64,000 nucleotides of DNA from Providencia stuartii. GTDB taxonomy: Bacteria > Pseudomonadota > Gammaproteobacteria > Enterobacterales > Enterobacteriaceae. Of the stretch, positions 25,527 through 32,616 are shown piece after piece. The stretch lies in contig NZ_CP119547.1 of NCBI RefSeq assembly GCF_029277985.1, positions 1-64,000 of the forward strand, in the 5' to 3' direction. Below the pieces are notes generated by a model. The model did not search any database. It had not been told where the DNA came from and worked only from the letters and a program-made list of their open reading frames with translations. The number at the start of each line of letters is the position of its first letter. Within the stretch, counting starts at the first letter, position 1. A program made the translations under genes and the position numbers.

Positions 25527-26578
25527 AAGTGCGACACTCATGGATGAATGGCGAGAGGTGGCCAACTGCTGATTGGTGGTACCCTTCTGCTCGCCAAAGT
25601 AAAAGCAGTATCACCATGAGCTATCAGCAGTTGACCGAGGGGCAACGATACCAGTTATCGGTGCTTCGCGCACAGGGGATGTCCATCCTTGCCACCGCAC
25701 GCGCCATTGGCGTTCATCGCTCCACCCTCTACCGGGAGCTGCGTCGTAACGCCGGGCCGCAGGGCTACCAGCCAGACAATGCGCATCAGCACGCCACCCA
25801 CCGACGGGCCAGTGCGGCCAAATCTCGGCTATCTGCCGATGTCATCCAGTTTGTCGAGCTGACACTCGCCTGGTGGTGGAGCCCGGAGCAGATAAGCGCG
25901 GTGGGCAAGCAGATAGGCCTCATGGTGAGTCACGAGTGGATATACCGCCATGTGGCCGCCGACAAAGCCCGGGGTGGCCAGTTGTACCGCCATCTGCGCC
26001 AGGGCCACAAGCGCTACCGCAAGGGGGCGAGCAGCCTGCGTTCTCCCATCAAGGAAGCCCGCTCTATTGATGAACGGCCGGCTATCGTCGATAGCCGGGA
26101 GCGGCTCGGTGATTGGGAGGCGGACACGGTGCTGGGCAAGCAAGGCACAGGTGCACTGGTCACCCTGGTGGAGCGCAAGAGCCGGCTCTATCTGGTCAAG
26201 CGGGTCGCGAGCAAACAGGCTGGGGTGGTGCGGGATGCGATAATCGAGATGTTAACGCCCTACATCGAGCAGGTGCATACCATCACCTTTGACAACGGCG
26301 GCGAGTTTGCCGAACACAAGGCGATAGAGGAAGCGCTGGGTGCCGAGACTTACTTTGCGCACCCTTACTCTTCGTGGGAGCGCGGTCTGAACGAGAACAG
26401 CAATGGGCTGTTGAGGCAGTTTATCCCAAAGGGAACAGACCTGAGAGAGGTCACGGACGAGGATGTCAGGAGAGCGGAGCAGTGGCTCAACCTACGACCT
26501 CGGAAATGTCTCGGATTCAGGCAGCCTGTCAAGGTATTCGAAGAGTACCGTCAGGCGGCATAGGCGAGTGTCGCACTT
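25527..26578 (+). mobile_element. IS30-family element
   Basis: Perfect 13-bp inverted repeats AAGTGCGACACTC at 25527-25539 and, inverted, 26566-26578 enclose one transposase gene. The similarity may extend outward: GAATTCA occurs symmetrically seven bases beyond, at 25514-25520 and 26585-26591, giving a possible 26-bp imperfect repeat. No clear target duplication. Confidence 0.85.
25616..26563 (+). CDS. IS30-family transposase
   Basis: 315 residues from ATG 25616. The N-terminal helix-turn-helix LTEGQRYQLSVLRAQGMSILATARAIGVHRSTLYRELRRN and the catalytic core DWEADTVLG, FDNGGEFAEH, YFAHPYSSWERGLNENSNGLLRQFIPKG are classic for IS30. Relatives occur in Aeromonas and other gammaproteobacteria as far as I recall, unlike the surrounding alphaproteobacterial-looking DNA. 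Confidence 0.93.
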   Translation: MSYQQLTEGQRYQLSVLRAQGMSILATARAIGVHRSTLYRELRRNAGPQGYQPDNAHQHATHRRASAAKSRLSADVIQFVELTLAWWWSPEQISAVGKQIGLMVSHEWIYRHVAADKARGGQLYRHLRQGHKRYRKGASSLRSPIKEARSIDERPAIVDSRERLGDWEADTVLGKQGTGALVTLVERKSRLYLVKRVASKQAGVVRDAIIEMLTPYIEQVHTITFDNGGEFAEHKAIEEALGAETYFAHPYSSWERGLNENSNGLLRQFIPKGTDLREVTDEDVRRAEQWLNLRPRKCLGFRQPVKVFEEYRQAA

Positions 26579-26591
26579 CGAAGTTGAATTC

Positions 26592-26897
26592 GCGCTTATG
26601 TCCCCGACAATGGGCAGCGCCGCAAGCCTGCGATCGGCCATTGTGGGAAGATCGCGGTCGAGCACGCTCGCAACGTCGCGCAGGACTGGATCGCGGAGGT
26701 TGGCGCGGCTTCGATCCAAGCGCCGAGCGGGCCCTGCCCGCCAGGCACTCACAGTTAAGGAGCCATTCGACCGCGCATTACCGATTTGTCGCAAGCCTAA
26801 GGCAGGCCGTCCACGGCCAAGCGGATGCGGTTACCGCAAGCGCTATATCATCCCGATCCTGGAGCACCTGAAGGTACGCGACCTAGCCTGCGGTTGA
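26592..26897 (+). pseudogene. Tyrosine-integrase N-terminal remnant
   Basis: In one frame from about 26595 the translation runs AYVPDNGQRRKPAIGHCGK then IAVEHARNVAQDWIAEVG, the arm-binding (DUF4102) domain of prophage-type integrases. After a frameshift the other frame continues ARQALTVKEPFDR...YRKRYIIPILEHLKVRDL, the following core-binding domain. No catalytic domain is present. Interrupted on the left by the IS30 element. Confidence 0.6.
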
Positions 26898-27129
26898 TAT
26901 TGCCCACGACGCTGGCGTTCCCAAGACCTTGATCAGTCCGCCCTCGTTCACCAACGGGCATATATCGCGCATCTAGAACAGGTGCATGAAGTGATGGCGC
27001 AAGCGAGACGCCCCGGGAGCTGGATGGTGAACGCTACGCAGGACACATTCTATGGTGGACATACCGGATTCCGGTCAGCATCTCGGGCTTGTTGAGGTCT
27101 GTCGCATCGGTATGCCGACGGCTCTTGAA
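26898..27129. other. Unassigned stretch
   Basis: No frame with recognisable similarity or good start signals; apparently debris between the integrase remnant and the Tn3-type terminal repeat. Confidence 0.5.
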
Positions 27130-27272
27130 GGGGGCGCTTCAGAATTCGGAATTTAAAGTACGGTAAGCGGTTGGCTCGGTGGTCGCGCTCACAAACGATC
27201 GTTTTTGAGAGGCTTCAATGAGAATCAGATCCGCTGTCATTTTCAGAAGACGACTGCACCAGACAACGCGGT

Positions 27273-27533
27273 TTGAAGGCTGTTGTGCAGTCGTCTATTG
27301 AACGAACAGTATCAGGAGTCCGCTGCACGAATGATGACCTCAAGCCGGTTCTGGTCGCGCTGGCGACCGATCAGCCCCTGGATGTGCGATACCGCGACCA
27401 CGATCTTTCCGGCGATTGGGCGGGCTACCGCGAATGCCACATCAAGCCCGACCTGCTGCTGATCTACCGCAAGTCCGACGCCGACACCCTGCGACTGGCG
27501 CGGCTTGGCTCCCATAGCGAGCTGTTCGGCTGA
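27273..27533 (+). pseudogene. Truncated YafQ/RelE-like toxin
   Basis: The frame of 86 codons opens with TTG. From about residue 22 it matches the C-terminal two thirds of YafQ-type toxins: LATDQPLDVRYRDHDLSGDWAGYRECHIKPDLLLIYRK...LARLGSHSELFG, with the three histidines of the active site kept. The first 20 residues are read from the transposon terminal repeat, so the native N-terminus and any antitoxin gene were lost when the unit formed. Probably inactive. Confidence 0.7.
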
Positions 27534-27567
27534 TGCCAGTCGCCTTGTCCGCCAAACGATCATTAGG

Positions 27568-27655
27568 CGGCCAAACCGGACGCCTGTCCGAAAACATCTT
27601 GCGCAACGGGATGACGGACAATAAGATAGGCGGACGGTATAACGGACAAATGGGC
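27568..27655. promoter_or_regulatory. Candidate res site of serine resolvase
   Basis: A cluster of CGGAC/GTCCG half-sites (for example CCGGACGCCTGTCCG and GACGGACAATAAG) directly upstream of the resolvase gene, where Tn3-type res sites normally lie. Confidence 0.45.
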
Positions 27656-27659
27656 GGAA

Positions 27660-28235
27660 ATGGCACTCATCGGCTATGCGCGGGTATCGACGGCGGAACA
27701 GGACACCGCCTTGCAGACGGATGCGCTGCGCAATGCAGGCTGCGAACGGGTTTTCGAGGACACGGCATCCGGGGCCAAGGCAGACCGGCCCGGCTTGGCC
27801 GATGCGCTGGCTTATCTGCGCGATGGCGATGTGCTGGTCGTCTGGCGGCTGGATCGGCTTGGCCGCTCCCTGCCGCACCTGATTGAGACGGTCGGCAAGC
27901 TGGAAGCACGGGGCGTCGGCTTCCGCTCGTTGACTGAAAACATCGACACCACCACGCCGGGCGGACGGCTCATCTTCCATGTGTTCGGTGCGCTGGGCCA
28001 GTTCGAGCGCGACCTGATCCGCGAGCGCACCAAGGCCGGGTTGACCGCTGCCGCCGCACGCGGGCGCAAAGGCGGACGCAAGCCGGTTGTCACTGCCGAC
28101 AAGTTGCAACGAGCGCGGGAGCTTGTCGCCAACGGCTTGAATGTCCGCGAGGCCGCCGCACGCCTCAAGGTAGGAAAAACCGCTCTCTACGCTGCCTTGC
28201 AGGCGGCCAGTTCTGGCAGTGCAGCCGACTCCTGA
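27660..28235 (+). CDS. Serine resolvase (Tn3/TniR-like)
   Basis: 191 residues of the resolvase/invertase family. Catalytic serine in GYARVSTAEQ (Ser10), conserved VWRLDRLGRS near 65, FGALGQFERDLIRERTKAGL near 113, and a C-terminal helix-turn-helix (NVREAAARLKVGKTALYAAL). It should resolve cointegrates at a nearby res site in a mobile element. The frame is intact, and it is the only complete gene of the nested miniature transposons. Confidence 0.92.
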   Translation: MALIGYARVSTAEQDTALQTDALRNAGCERVFEDTASGAKADRPGLADALAYLRDGDVLVVWRLDRLGRSLPHLIETVGKLEARGVGFRSLTENIDTTTPGGRLIFHVFGALGQFERDLIRERTKAGLTAAAARGRKGGRKPVVTADKLQRARELVANGLNVREAAARLKVGKTALYAALQAASSGSAADS

Positions 28236-28546
28236 TATTTCGTGCAGTCGCCTTCTGAAAACGACATCCGCGGCAGTGCTGGTATGGCATGTTGCTTTCT
28301 CGAAAACCACTCTCGTATTGCACGGCTGAAACAGCCGAGTTTCGAGAATCACGAAAATGCGGTTTCCAGAGGTGTGGGGCTTGCGCAAAGCCTTGCCGTT
28401 GTTGGGGCTCGCATTCCTTAACGTACTTTAAATTCCGAATTCTGAAGCGACCCCATATAGCCTGAAGGTTATCCCTCTCGAATTCCTATGCAGTGGCATC
28501 CTAGAAATGGCTGCGCACTGGAGCGCCGAGGGAGCGCTCATCGGAA

Positions 28547-28708
28547 ATGGCTGGCAATGATCGGGGCAGGAAGAATCAGAACGAGGCGCCGCGCCCTCAG
28601 AACGAGCCAGGTGGGGGTGGGCTTGGCTTGTTGCTTGTCCTTGCAATTACGGCGATCGGCGTCGGGTATGTTGGCTACCGGCTGACTCTCGTCTTCCGCC
28701 TGATCTAA
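28547..28708 (+). CDS. Tiny membrane protein (53 residues)
   Basis: A frame from ATG 28547 with a polar Asn/Gln/Pro-rich start, a GGGGLGLLLVLAITAIGVG segment and one transmembrane helix. No family recognised. Within alphaproteobacterial-looking cargo of the composite transposon. Confidence 0.4.
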   Translation: MAGNDRGRKNQNEAPRPQNEPGGGGLGLLLVLAITAIGVGYVGYRLTLVFRLI

Positions 28709-28727
28709 AGAACGATCCTAGCGTGTT

Positions 28728-28880
28728 ATGCGGTTAGACGAGCAGTCGCGAGAGCACATTGGACGCTATGGCATCAAGCTGGTCGTCGCTGCGGCAATCG
28801 CTTACATTCTGAAGAGCGAGAATTTCCTTGCAACCTTTGCGTTGTGGACCGGCATATACGGCGTAATGGCCGTCGCTTAG
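28728..28880 (+). CDS. Tiny membrane protein, stop formed at IS junction
   Basis: A 50-residue frame from ATG 28728 with two hydrophobic stretches. Its stop codon TAG uses the first base of the right IS copy, so the original gene may have been longer and cut by the IS. Function unknown. Confidence 0.35.
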   Translation: MRLDEQSREHIGRYGIKLVVAAAIAYILKSENFLATFALWTGIYGVMAVA

Positions 28881-29833
28881 AGCCCGATCCGAAATTAAGT
28901 TGAGTGGTGTCAGCGTGTTAGCTTGACGCTGTGCCCGATCATTGATTCAGCGGTTTTGCAACGAACCGAGGGAAATCAACGATGTGGACCGACACCACTC
29001 GCGCGCATCATGCCCGCGCGGGGCTGGCTTTGCCAAGCGATTTGACCGATGCCGAATGGGCGGTGCTGGAGCCATTCTTTCCGCCGCCGTCGCGTGTCGG
29101 CCGTCCGCGCAAATGGCCGATACGGCGGATTGTCGAGGCGATCCTCTACCTGTTGCGCGGCGGGCTGCCGTGGCGGATGCTGCCGCCGTGCTTTCCGCCG
29201 GTCTCGACGGTGCGGCGCTGGTTCTACCTGTGGCGCGACAACGGGCTATGGCGAGGTCTCAACCATGACCTGCTGATGACCGCGCGCGAAGCCCATGGCC
29301 GCGAGGCTTCGCCCAGTGCCGGGGTGATCGACAGTCAGAGCGTCAAAACCACCGAATCCGGCGGGCCGCGCGGCTATGACGCGGGCAAGAAGATCAAGGG
29401 CCGCAAGCGCCATATCCTGACCGATACCGAGGGCAACCTGGTTCATGCCGTGGTCCATACGGCCGATATCCAGGATCGCGATGGAGCGCCGCTGGTGCTG
29501 GCCGGGATCGTCAACCGCTTCCCATGGCTGCGCCACCTGTTCGCCGACGGCGGCTATGCCGGTGACAAGCTCAGGGACGCGCTCCGCAAGATCGGCACGT
29601 GGACGCTCGATATCGTCAAGCGCTCCAACAAGACCAAAGGCTTCCAGGTGCTGCCCCGCCGCTGGGTCGTCGAGCGCACCCTCGCATGGCTCAGCCGGAA
29701 CCGGCGCCTTGCCAAGGACTTCGAGCAGACCATCGCATCGGCCACCGCATGGCTCTTCATCGCCTCCATCCAACTCTTCACGAGACGAATCGCAAGATTA
29801 TCAAATTACACAGGATAATTTCGAATCAGACTC
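28880..29833 (+). mobile_element. IS5 family (IS427 group) element, right copy
   Basis: 954 bp, same length and same encoded transposase as the left copy but in inverted orientation; it forms the right end of the composite transposon. Confidence 0.92.
28982..29818 (+). CDS. IS5-family (IS427 group) transposase
   Basis: 278 residues, identical in sequence to the left-copy transposase, with the same DDE residues. Identity of the two copies implies that the composite transposon formed recently. Confidence 0.93.
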   Translation: MWTDTTRAHHARAGLALPSDLTDAEWAVLEPFFPPPSRVGRPRKWPIRRIVEAILYLLRGGLPWRMLPPCFPPVSTVRRWFYLWRDNGLWRGLNHDLLMTAREAHGREASPSAGVIDSQSVKTTESGGPRGYDAGKKIKGRKRHILTDTEGNLVHAVVHTADIQDRDGAPLVLAGIVNRFPWLRHLFADGGYAGDKLRDALRKIGTWTLDIVKRSNKTKGFQVLPRRWVVERTLAWLSRNRRLAKDFEQTIASATAWLFIASIQLFTRRIARLSNYTG

Positions 29834-29836
29834 TAA

Positions 29837-30030
29837 GAGAAGCCCGACGTGCAGAAAGGGCTGAACGACCAAGCAATGAGCCTCCCTCAGTGGATGAACT
29901 CCGTGAGCGCCAGCAACAAAACACAGAAAGAGAACCGGTGGTTGTCAGCTCATCAGCTCCGGCACCAAAGGTGCAAAAGGAAGAGCCAATCGAAGTACAG
30001 CCAGGCAAGCGCAAAATTATTTTGGATTAG
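29837..30030 (+). pseudogene. 3' part of split membrane-protein gene
   Basis: Continues the frame broken at 22932: REARRAERAERPSNEPP..., a charged cytoplasmic tail ending PGKRKIILD. It has no start of its own and is presumably untranslated. The terminal KRKIILD recurs at the ends of the proteins at 31153-31371 and 31383-31952. Confidence 0.85.
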
Positions 30031-30041
30031 TGGGGTCGGTT

Positions 30042-30389
30042 ATGAGCAAAAAGCGCATCGTAATCAAAAATGGTGAGGTCTGCGGGTTTGCCGATGAGGT
30101 TTCCTTCAAAGGCCTTGAAGTGCAGGAATACAGTAAAACAAGGGTTTCGCGCATCGTGCCGACGAGCGGCATTCTAATGATTGCGTTCTATGTTATTCGC
30201 GGACTTTGTTCAGACGAGTCAAAGATTGCGGCATGGACTCGTGTTTGGCGTTGCCAGTGGAAGGTGCTGATCGACGGTAAAAGCTATGGCCCATTCAGCA
30301 GTCGTGCGGATGCTATCTCGTTCGAGAAGGACGAGATCTACAAACAAGGCAAATTCTTTGCCGATGCCACTCACGAGGCGGCAGTATGA
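30042..30389 (+). CDS. Hypothetical protein with one possible membrane segment
   Basis: 115 residues from ATG 30042. Opens with a basic MSKKRIVIKNG; a hydrophobic stretch (SGILMIAFYVIRGL) lies near 45-58; the rest is soluble and Trp/Lys-rich. The stop overlaps the next ATG. Function unknown; it is part of the membrane-protein run that began with the split gene. Confidence 0.68.
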   Translation: MSKKRIVIKNGEVCGFADEVSFKGLEVQEYSKTRVSRIVPTSGILMIAFYVIRGLCSDESKIAAWTRVWRCQWKVLIDGKSYGPFSSRADAISFEKDEIYKQGKFFADATHEAAV

Positions 30390-30814
30390 TGACACGGGCG
30401 GCTATGGCCGCTCTGTTATCCGCGTTGGTAATAGGCCTTGTGTCTGATTTGGCCGCACAAGAGCTGGTGGTAAGCCCGGTGGCTATAGACAAGTCCACTG
30501 AGGTGGAGAAAGAAGCTACCTTCCACAACCGCAAGTGGGTGTTAAGGACGGGGCAGGTTAGTGGATTCTTCATCTGCCAAGGAGATAACAAAGACATTTA
30601 CTACCGGCATGACAGGGTGGGCGCTCACTGCCAGAAGACATCGACTGGGTGGCGCAATGTACTGGGTCTCAGGGACGATGTTCCGGAAGTTGAGCTGAGC
30701 GTGTACCTGGGGACCGTTGAAGGTGTCCCCGTGAAAGTCCTTCATCAGGAAGTGGATGGTTACGATCTGAAAGTGCAGTACAAGGTTGCACGTAAAGGGT
30801 CAGCAAATGAGTGA
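30386..30814 (+). CDS. Periplasmic protein, paralogue of split gene's N-domain
   Basis: 142 residues with a signal peptide ending near LAAQ/E (about 25). The mature protein WVLRTGQVSGFFICQGDNKDIYY...HCQKTSTGW...VELSVYLGTVEGVPVKVLHQEVDGYDLKVQY parallels the periplasmic domain of the split gene at 21942, including both cysteines. The two are probably duplicates within one cluster. Function unknown. Confidence 0.75.
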   Translation: MMTRAAMAALLSALVIGLVSDLAAQELVVSPVAIDKSTEVEKEATFHNRKWVLRTGQVSGFFICQGDNKDIYYRHDRVGAHCQKTSTGWRNVLGLRDDVPEVELSVYLGTVEGVPVKVLHQEVDGYDLKVQYKVARKGSANE

Positions 30815-31088
30815 GAGTGTGCGTCGGTCAACGCCGATGGTAAAGATTAAAGTCCTGCCGAGTTTCGTAGGGGTTCCCTTCCCGTCGGTGCTACTTATCG
30901 TTGCGGGGCTCCTTAATGGCCCTTTGTGGGGCTTTGCCGCATTCGTCTTTCATATCGTCATCAAGCGGTACATCTACAGAGAATACCGGAGGTTGCCATA
31001 TCCGATGCCAACCGGCTCAAGGCCTATGGATGAGTTGAGCGATCTCCTTGTAAAGGGGGATACCGGAGGAATTTTTCCGGCGGCTTGA
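30807..31088 (+). CDS. Small membrane protein, unknown
   Basis: 93 residues from ATG 30807, overlapping the preceding gene by eight bases. Two transmembrane helices (about 22-55) followed by KRYIYREYRRLPYP, a VirB3/TrbD-like topology without recognised homology. A hairpin with TGACGCA arms follows the stop (31086-31113). Confidence 0.68.
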   Translation: MSESVRRSTPMVKIKVLPSFVGVPFPSVLLIVAGLLNGPLWGFAAFVFHIVIKRYIYREYRRLPYPMPTGSRPMDELSDLLVKGDTGGIFPAA

Positions 31089-31152
31089 CGCAGCTTGCAG
31101 CTCTGATGCGTCAGTACAAATAACCTGCCCAAAGAAATACCGGCTGCTCAAA

Positions 31153-31371
31153 ATGTCGTTGAATCGCTATGCCAACCGCGCTGGTTGTTACCCGCAGTTC
31201 CGGGAGGGGGATGAAATAGCGATTGAGGTAACAGAGCAGAGACCAAGAAAAGCAGGAGCAGGGAAGGGCTTTCCAAGTATTCAAGATCTGAAAGCGTCAG
31301 AGGGTGTTCTGAGTGAACCGGAGCAGCCTATCGAAATTCAGAAAGATAAGCGCAAGATTATCTTGGATTGA
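31153..31371 (+). CDS. Small protein with KRKIILD C-terminus
   Basis: 72 residues, no strong ribosome binding site. Charged, unstructured-looking, ending EQPIEIQKDKRKIILD. This end closely matches that of the split membrane protein (EEPIEVQPGKRKIILD), so it may be a partial duplication or a shared docking tag. Confidence 0.65.
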   Translation: MSLNRYANRAGCYPQFREGDEIAIEVTEQRPRKAGAGKGFPSIQDLKASEGVLSEPEQPIEIQKDKRKIILD

Positions 31372-31382
31372 GGTGGGTTGGA

Positions 31383-31952
31383 ATGCGGTCATTTTTATAC
31401 AGAATATTGCTTCTTTGCTTCGTCATTATCGTCCAGATAGGGCTAATCGCCATTGATGCGAGCCCGTTGGTTGTTGCTATGTTCCTCTCGCTAACAGCTT
31501 TAGTCGCTGGGGTCTGGATGGCGTACCTTCATTCCCGATTTTTGATGGCGGTGACTCCAGTAGTTGTCTCTGTGCTAATGGCGACCCTCGCCATGAAAAT
31601 GTTTGAGCCGAGACTCTTTGTTTCTGCCAGCGAAAAAGGCTGGTTCCCTTTGTCATTGTTCGTCTCGATACCGTTTTACTTCTACTTGAGTTACTTGCTT
31701 GAGATAGAGGAGAAGAGACGTACATTCCGGGCCAATGTAATTGGTTTTTTGCGTGGAGTTTCGGAAGAGATCCGTCGTTCAACTAGAGAGCATAGAGATC
31801 AAGGTGAGATAAGACACGGTGGAACAGAGCTGGGGAGTATTGACGAACTACAAAGGGGCGAGGCCAAAGAGCCAGAAGTCATCAGCTCTACATCGGACCA
31901 GAAAGAACAAGGCACTCCCAAGCGAGACAAGAGAAAAATCATTCTGGACTGA
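31383..31952 (+). CDS. Membrane protein with KRKIILD C-terminus
   Basis: 189 residues from ATG 31383 with GAGGTG eight bases upstream. Four transmembrane helices occupy residues 5-110; the cytoplasmic tail is charged and ends KRDKRKIILD. Same tail motif as two neighbours. Function unknown. Confidence 0.75.
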   Translation: MRSFLYRILLLCFVIIVQIGLIAIDASPLVVAMFLSLTALVAGVWMAYLHSRFLMAVTPVVVSVLMATLAMKMFEPRLFVSASEKGWFPLSLFVSIPFYFYLSYLLEIEEKRRTFRANVIGFLRGVSEEIRRSTREHRDQGEIRHGGTELGSIDELQRGEAKEPEVISSTSDQKEQGTPKRDKRKIILD

Positions 31953-31954
31953 AC

Positions 31955-32500
31955 ATGGAACAAATCAGAAAAGGCTTAACCCTCGAATACGCAAAAGAGA
32001 AGCGTGAGAAGCTCTTGGCGGAGCTCAAATCAGATGAACACTACAGCCAGACTGAAACAGTAGCCTATGGGCACCACGACCCGCTCAGCGTTCCTGTGGC
32101 AGCCTGCGATAGTTGTCATGGCCGGGCGCAAATGCAGAAGGTTATAGGTCCTCCTGTGCGCTGGAATATGGTCTGCCTGGGTTGTGGGAAGGCGATCCAG
32201 CAAATCCAGAAACGACCGTGGCAAGCAGCAATGGCGTGGAACCAAATTAACTTGGGAACACAGGACTACAGACAACTGCCCCTCTTTGGACTTGGGAGTC
32301 TGTCTCTTGAGTCAGCAAGACAGAGAATGGTGGGAATACGCAGGAACCTGGAGCTGAGAAAGAGCCTCGCCGGTATCGAGAGGACGATCGCCCACAAGGA
32401 AGGTCAACGCCCACCAGGGAAAGAGTACCAGCAACGACTGGAAGCATATCTGCAATGGGCCATGCTGGCGCTGAGGTTGCTCAAAGTCAAAGCAAGTTAG
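31955..32500 (+). CDS. Lar-like zinc-ribbon protein
   Basis: 181 residues. The middle contains CDSCHGRAQM...MVCLGCGKAIQQIQKRPWQAAMAWNQIN, the C-x2-C...C-x2-C plus AWN pattern of the Lar restriction-alleviation family. The N- and C-terminal helical parts are extra. Lar proteins relieve type I restriction by acting on methylation; such a role would help plasmid establishment but is inferred. Confidence 0.68.
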   Translation: MEQIRKGLTLEYAKEKREKLLAELKSDEHYSQTETVAYGHHDPLSVPVAACDSCHGRAQMQKVIGPPVRWNMVCLGCGKAIQQIQKRPWQAAMAWNQINLGTQDYRQLPLFGLGSLSLESARQRMVGIRRNLELRKSLAGIERTIAHKEGQRPPGKEYQQRLEAYLQWAMLALRLLKVKAS

Positions 32501-32518
32501 TGGTGAGAAGGAAGAGAG

Positions 32519-32548
32519 AACCCGGTACTGTAAAGCGCCGGGTTTTTT
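32519..32548 (+). terminator. Rho-independent terminator
   Basis: AACCCGG/CCGGGTT stem, 12-base loop, T run. Confidence 0.75.
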
Positions 32549-32559
32549 ATGCCGCCCTG

Positions 32560-32588
32560 TTTACAGTATCAAAAAGTGATGCTATAAA
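32560..32588 (+). promoter_or_regulatory. Palindromic-spacer promoter, copy 7
   Basis: TTTACA, spacer GTATCAAAAAGTGATGC, TATAAA: the strongest-looking member, 28 bases before the ParB-family gene. Confidence 0.78.
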
Positions 32589-32616
32589 GTGAGCAAGTCA
32601 CAAGGAGAACCAACGA

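Larger units (their letters stand above)
27235..28267. mobile_element. Tn402/Tn5053-type non-autonomous unit with TSD
   Basis: 25-bp terminal repeats at 27235-27259 (TGTCATTTTCAGAAGACGAC then TGCAC) and, inverted, at 28243-28267, with two mismatches, are those of the Tn402/Tn5053 family. A perfect 5-bp duplication TCCGC lies at 27230-27234 and 28268-28272. None of tniA, tniB or tniQ is present; the cargo is a truncated RelE-like toxin gene and a serine resolvase. It must have been moved by a Tn402-type transposase in trans. Confidence 0.9.
27130..28454. mobile_element. Tn3-type inverted-repeat miniature element (interrupted)
   Basis: 38-bp inverted repeats at 27130-27167 and 28417-28454, starting GGGGKCGCTTCAGAATTCGG and ending TAAG, differ at only two positions and have the Tn3/Tn21-subfamily form. 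There is no Tn3 transposase. Subtracting the inner 1033-bp unit and one 5-bp duplication leaves 287 bp, the size range reported for Tn3-derived inverted-repeat miniature elements (TIMEs) and integron mobilisation units. The flanks (TTGAA and ATATA) do not match, so no target duplication is seen. Confidence 0.85.
22930..29836. mobile_element. Composite transposon bounded by two IS427-group IS copies
   Basis: Two 954-bp IS copies in opposite orientation (22933-23886 and 28880-29833) enclose about 5 kb. The outer ends are flanked by a direct duplication TAA (22930-22932 and 29834-29836), whereas the inner flanks of the two IS do not match each other as duplications (TAA and TTA), so the whole 6901-bp unit moved as one. 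Cargo: TetR-like remnant, damaged neo-type gene, ble-type gene, IS30 element, integrase remnant, nested miniature transposons and two tiny membrane-protein frames. Base composition inside is much richer in G+C than the plasmid backbone. Confidence 0.92.

Noticed and set aside
25514..26591. 26-bp terminal repeats for the IS30 element including GAATTCA on both sides
   Set aside because: The outer seven bases match but are separated by six mismatched bases; only the inner 13-bp repeat is certain.
27125..28459. Target duplication for the outer Tn3-type element
   Set aside because: Flanking five bases are TTGAA and ATATA; no duplication is present, so the element's original insertion cannot be shown.
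29599..30030. 143-codon frame running from the IS into the backbone
   Set aside because: The first part is the transposase gene read out of frame; only the part after 29836 is genuine, as the 3' end of the split gene.
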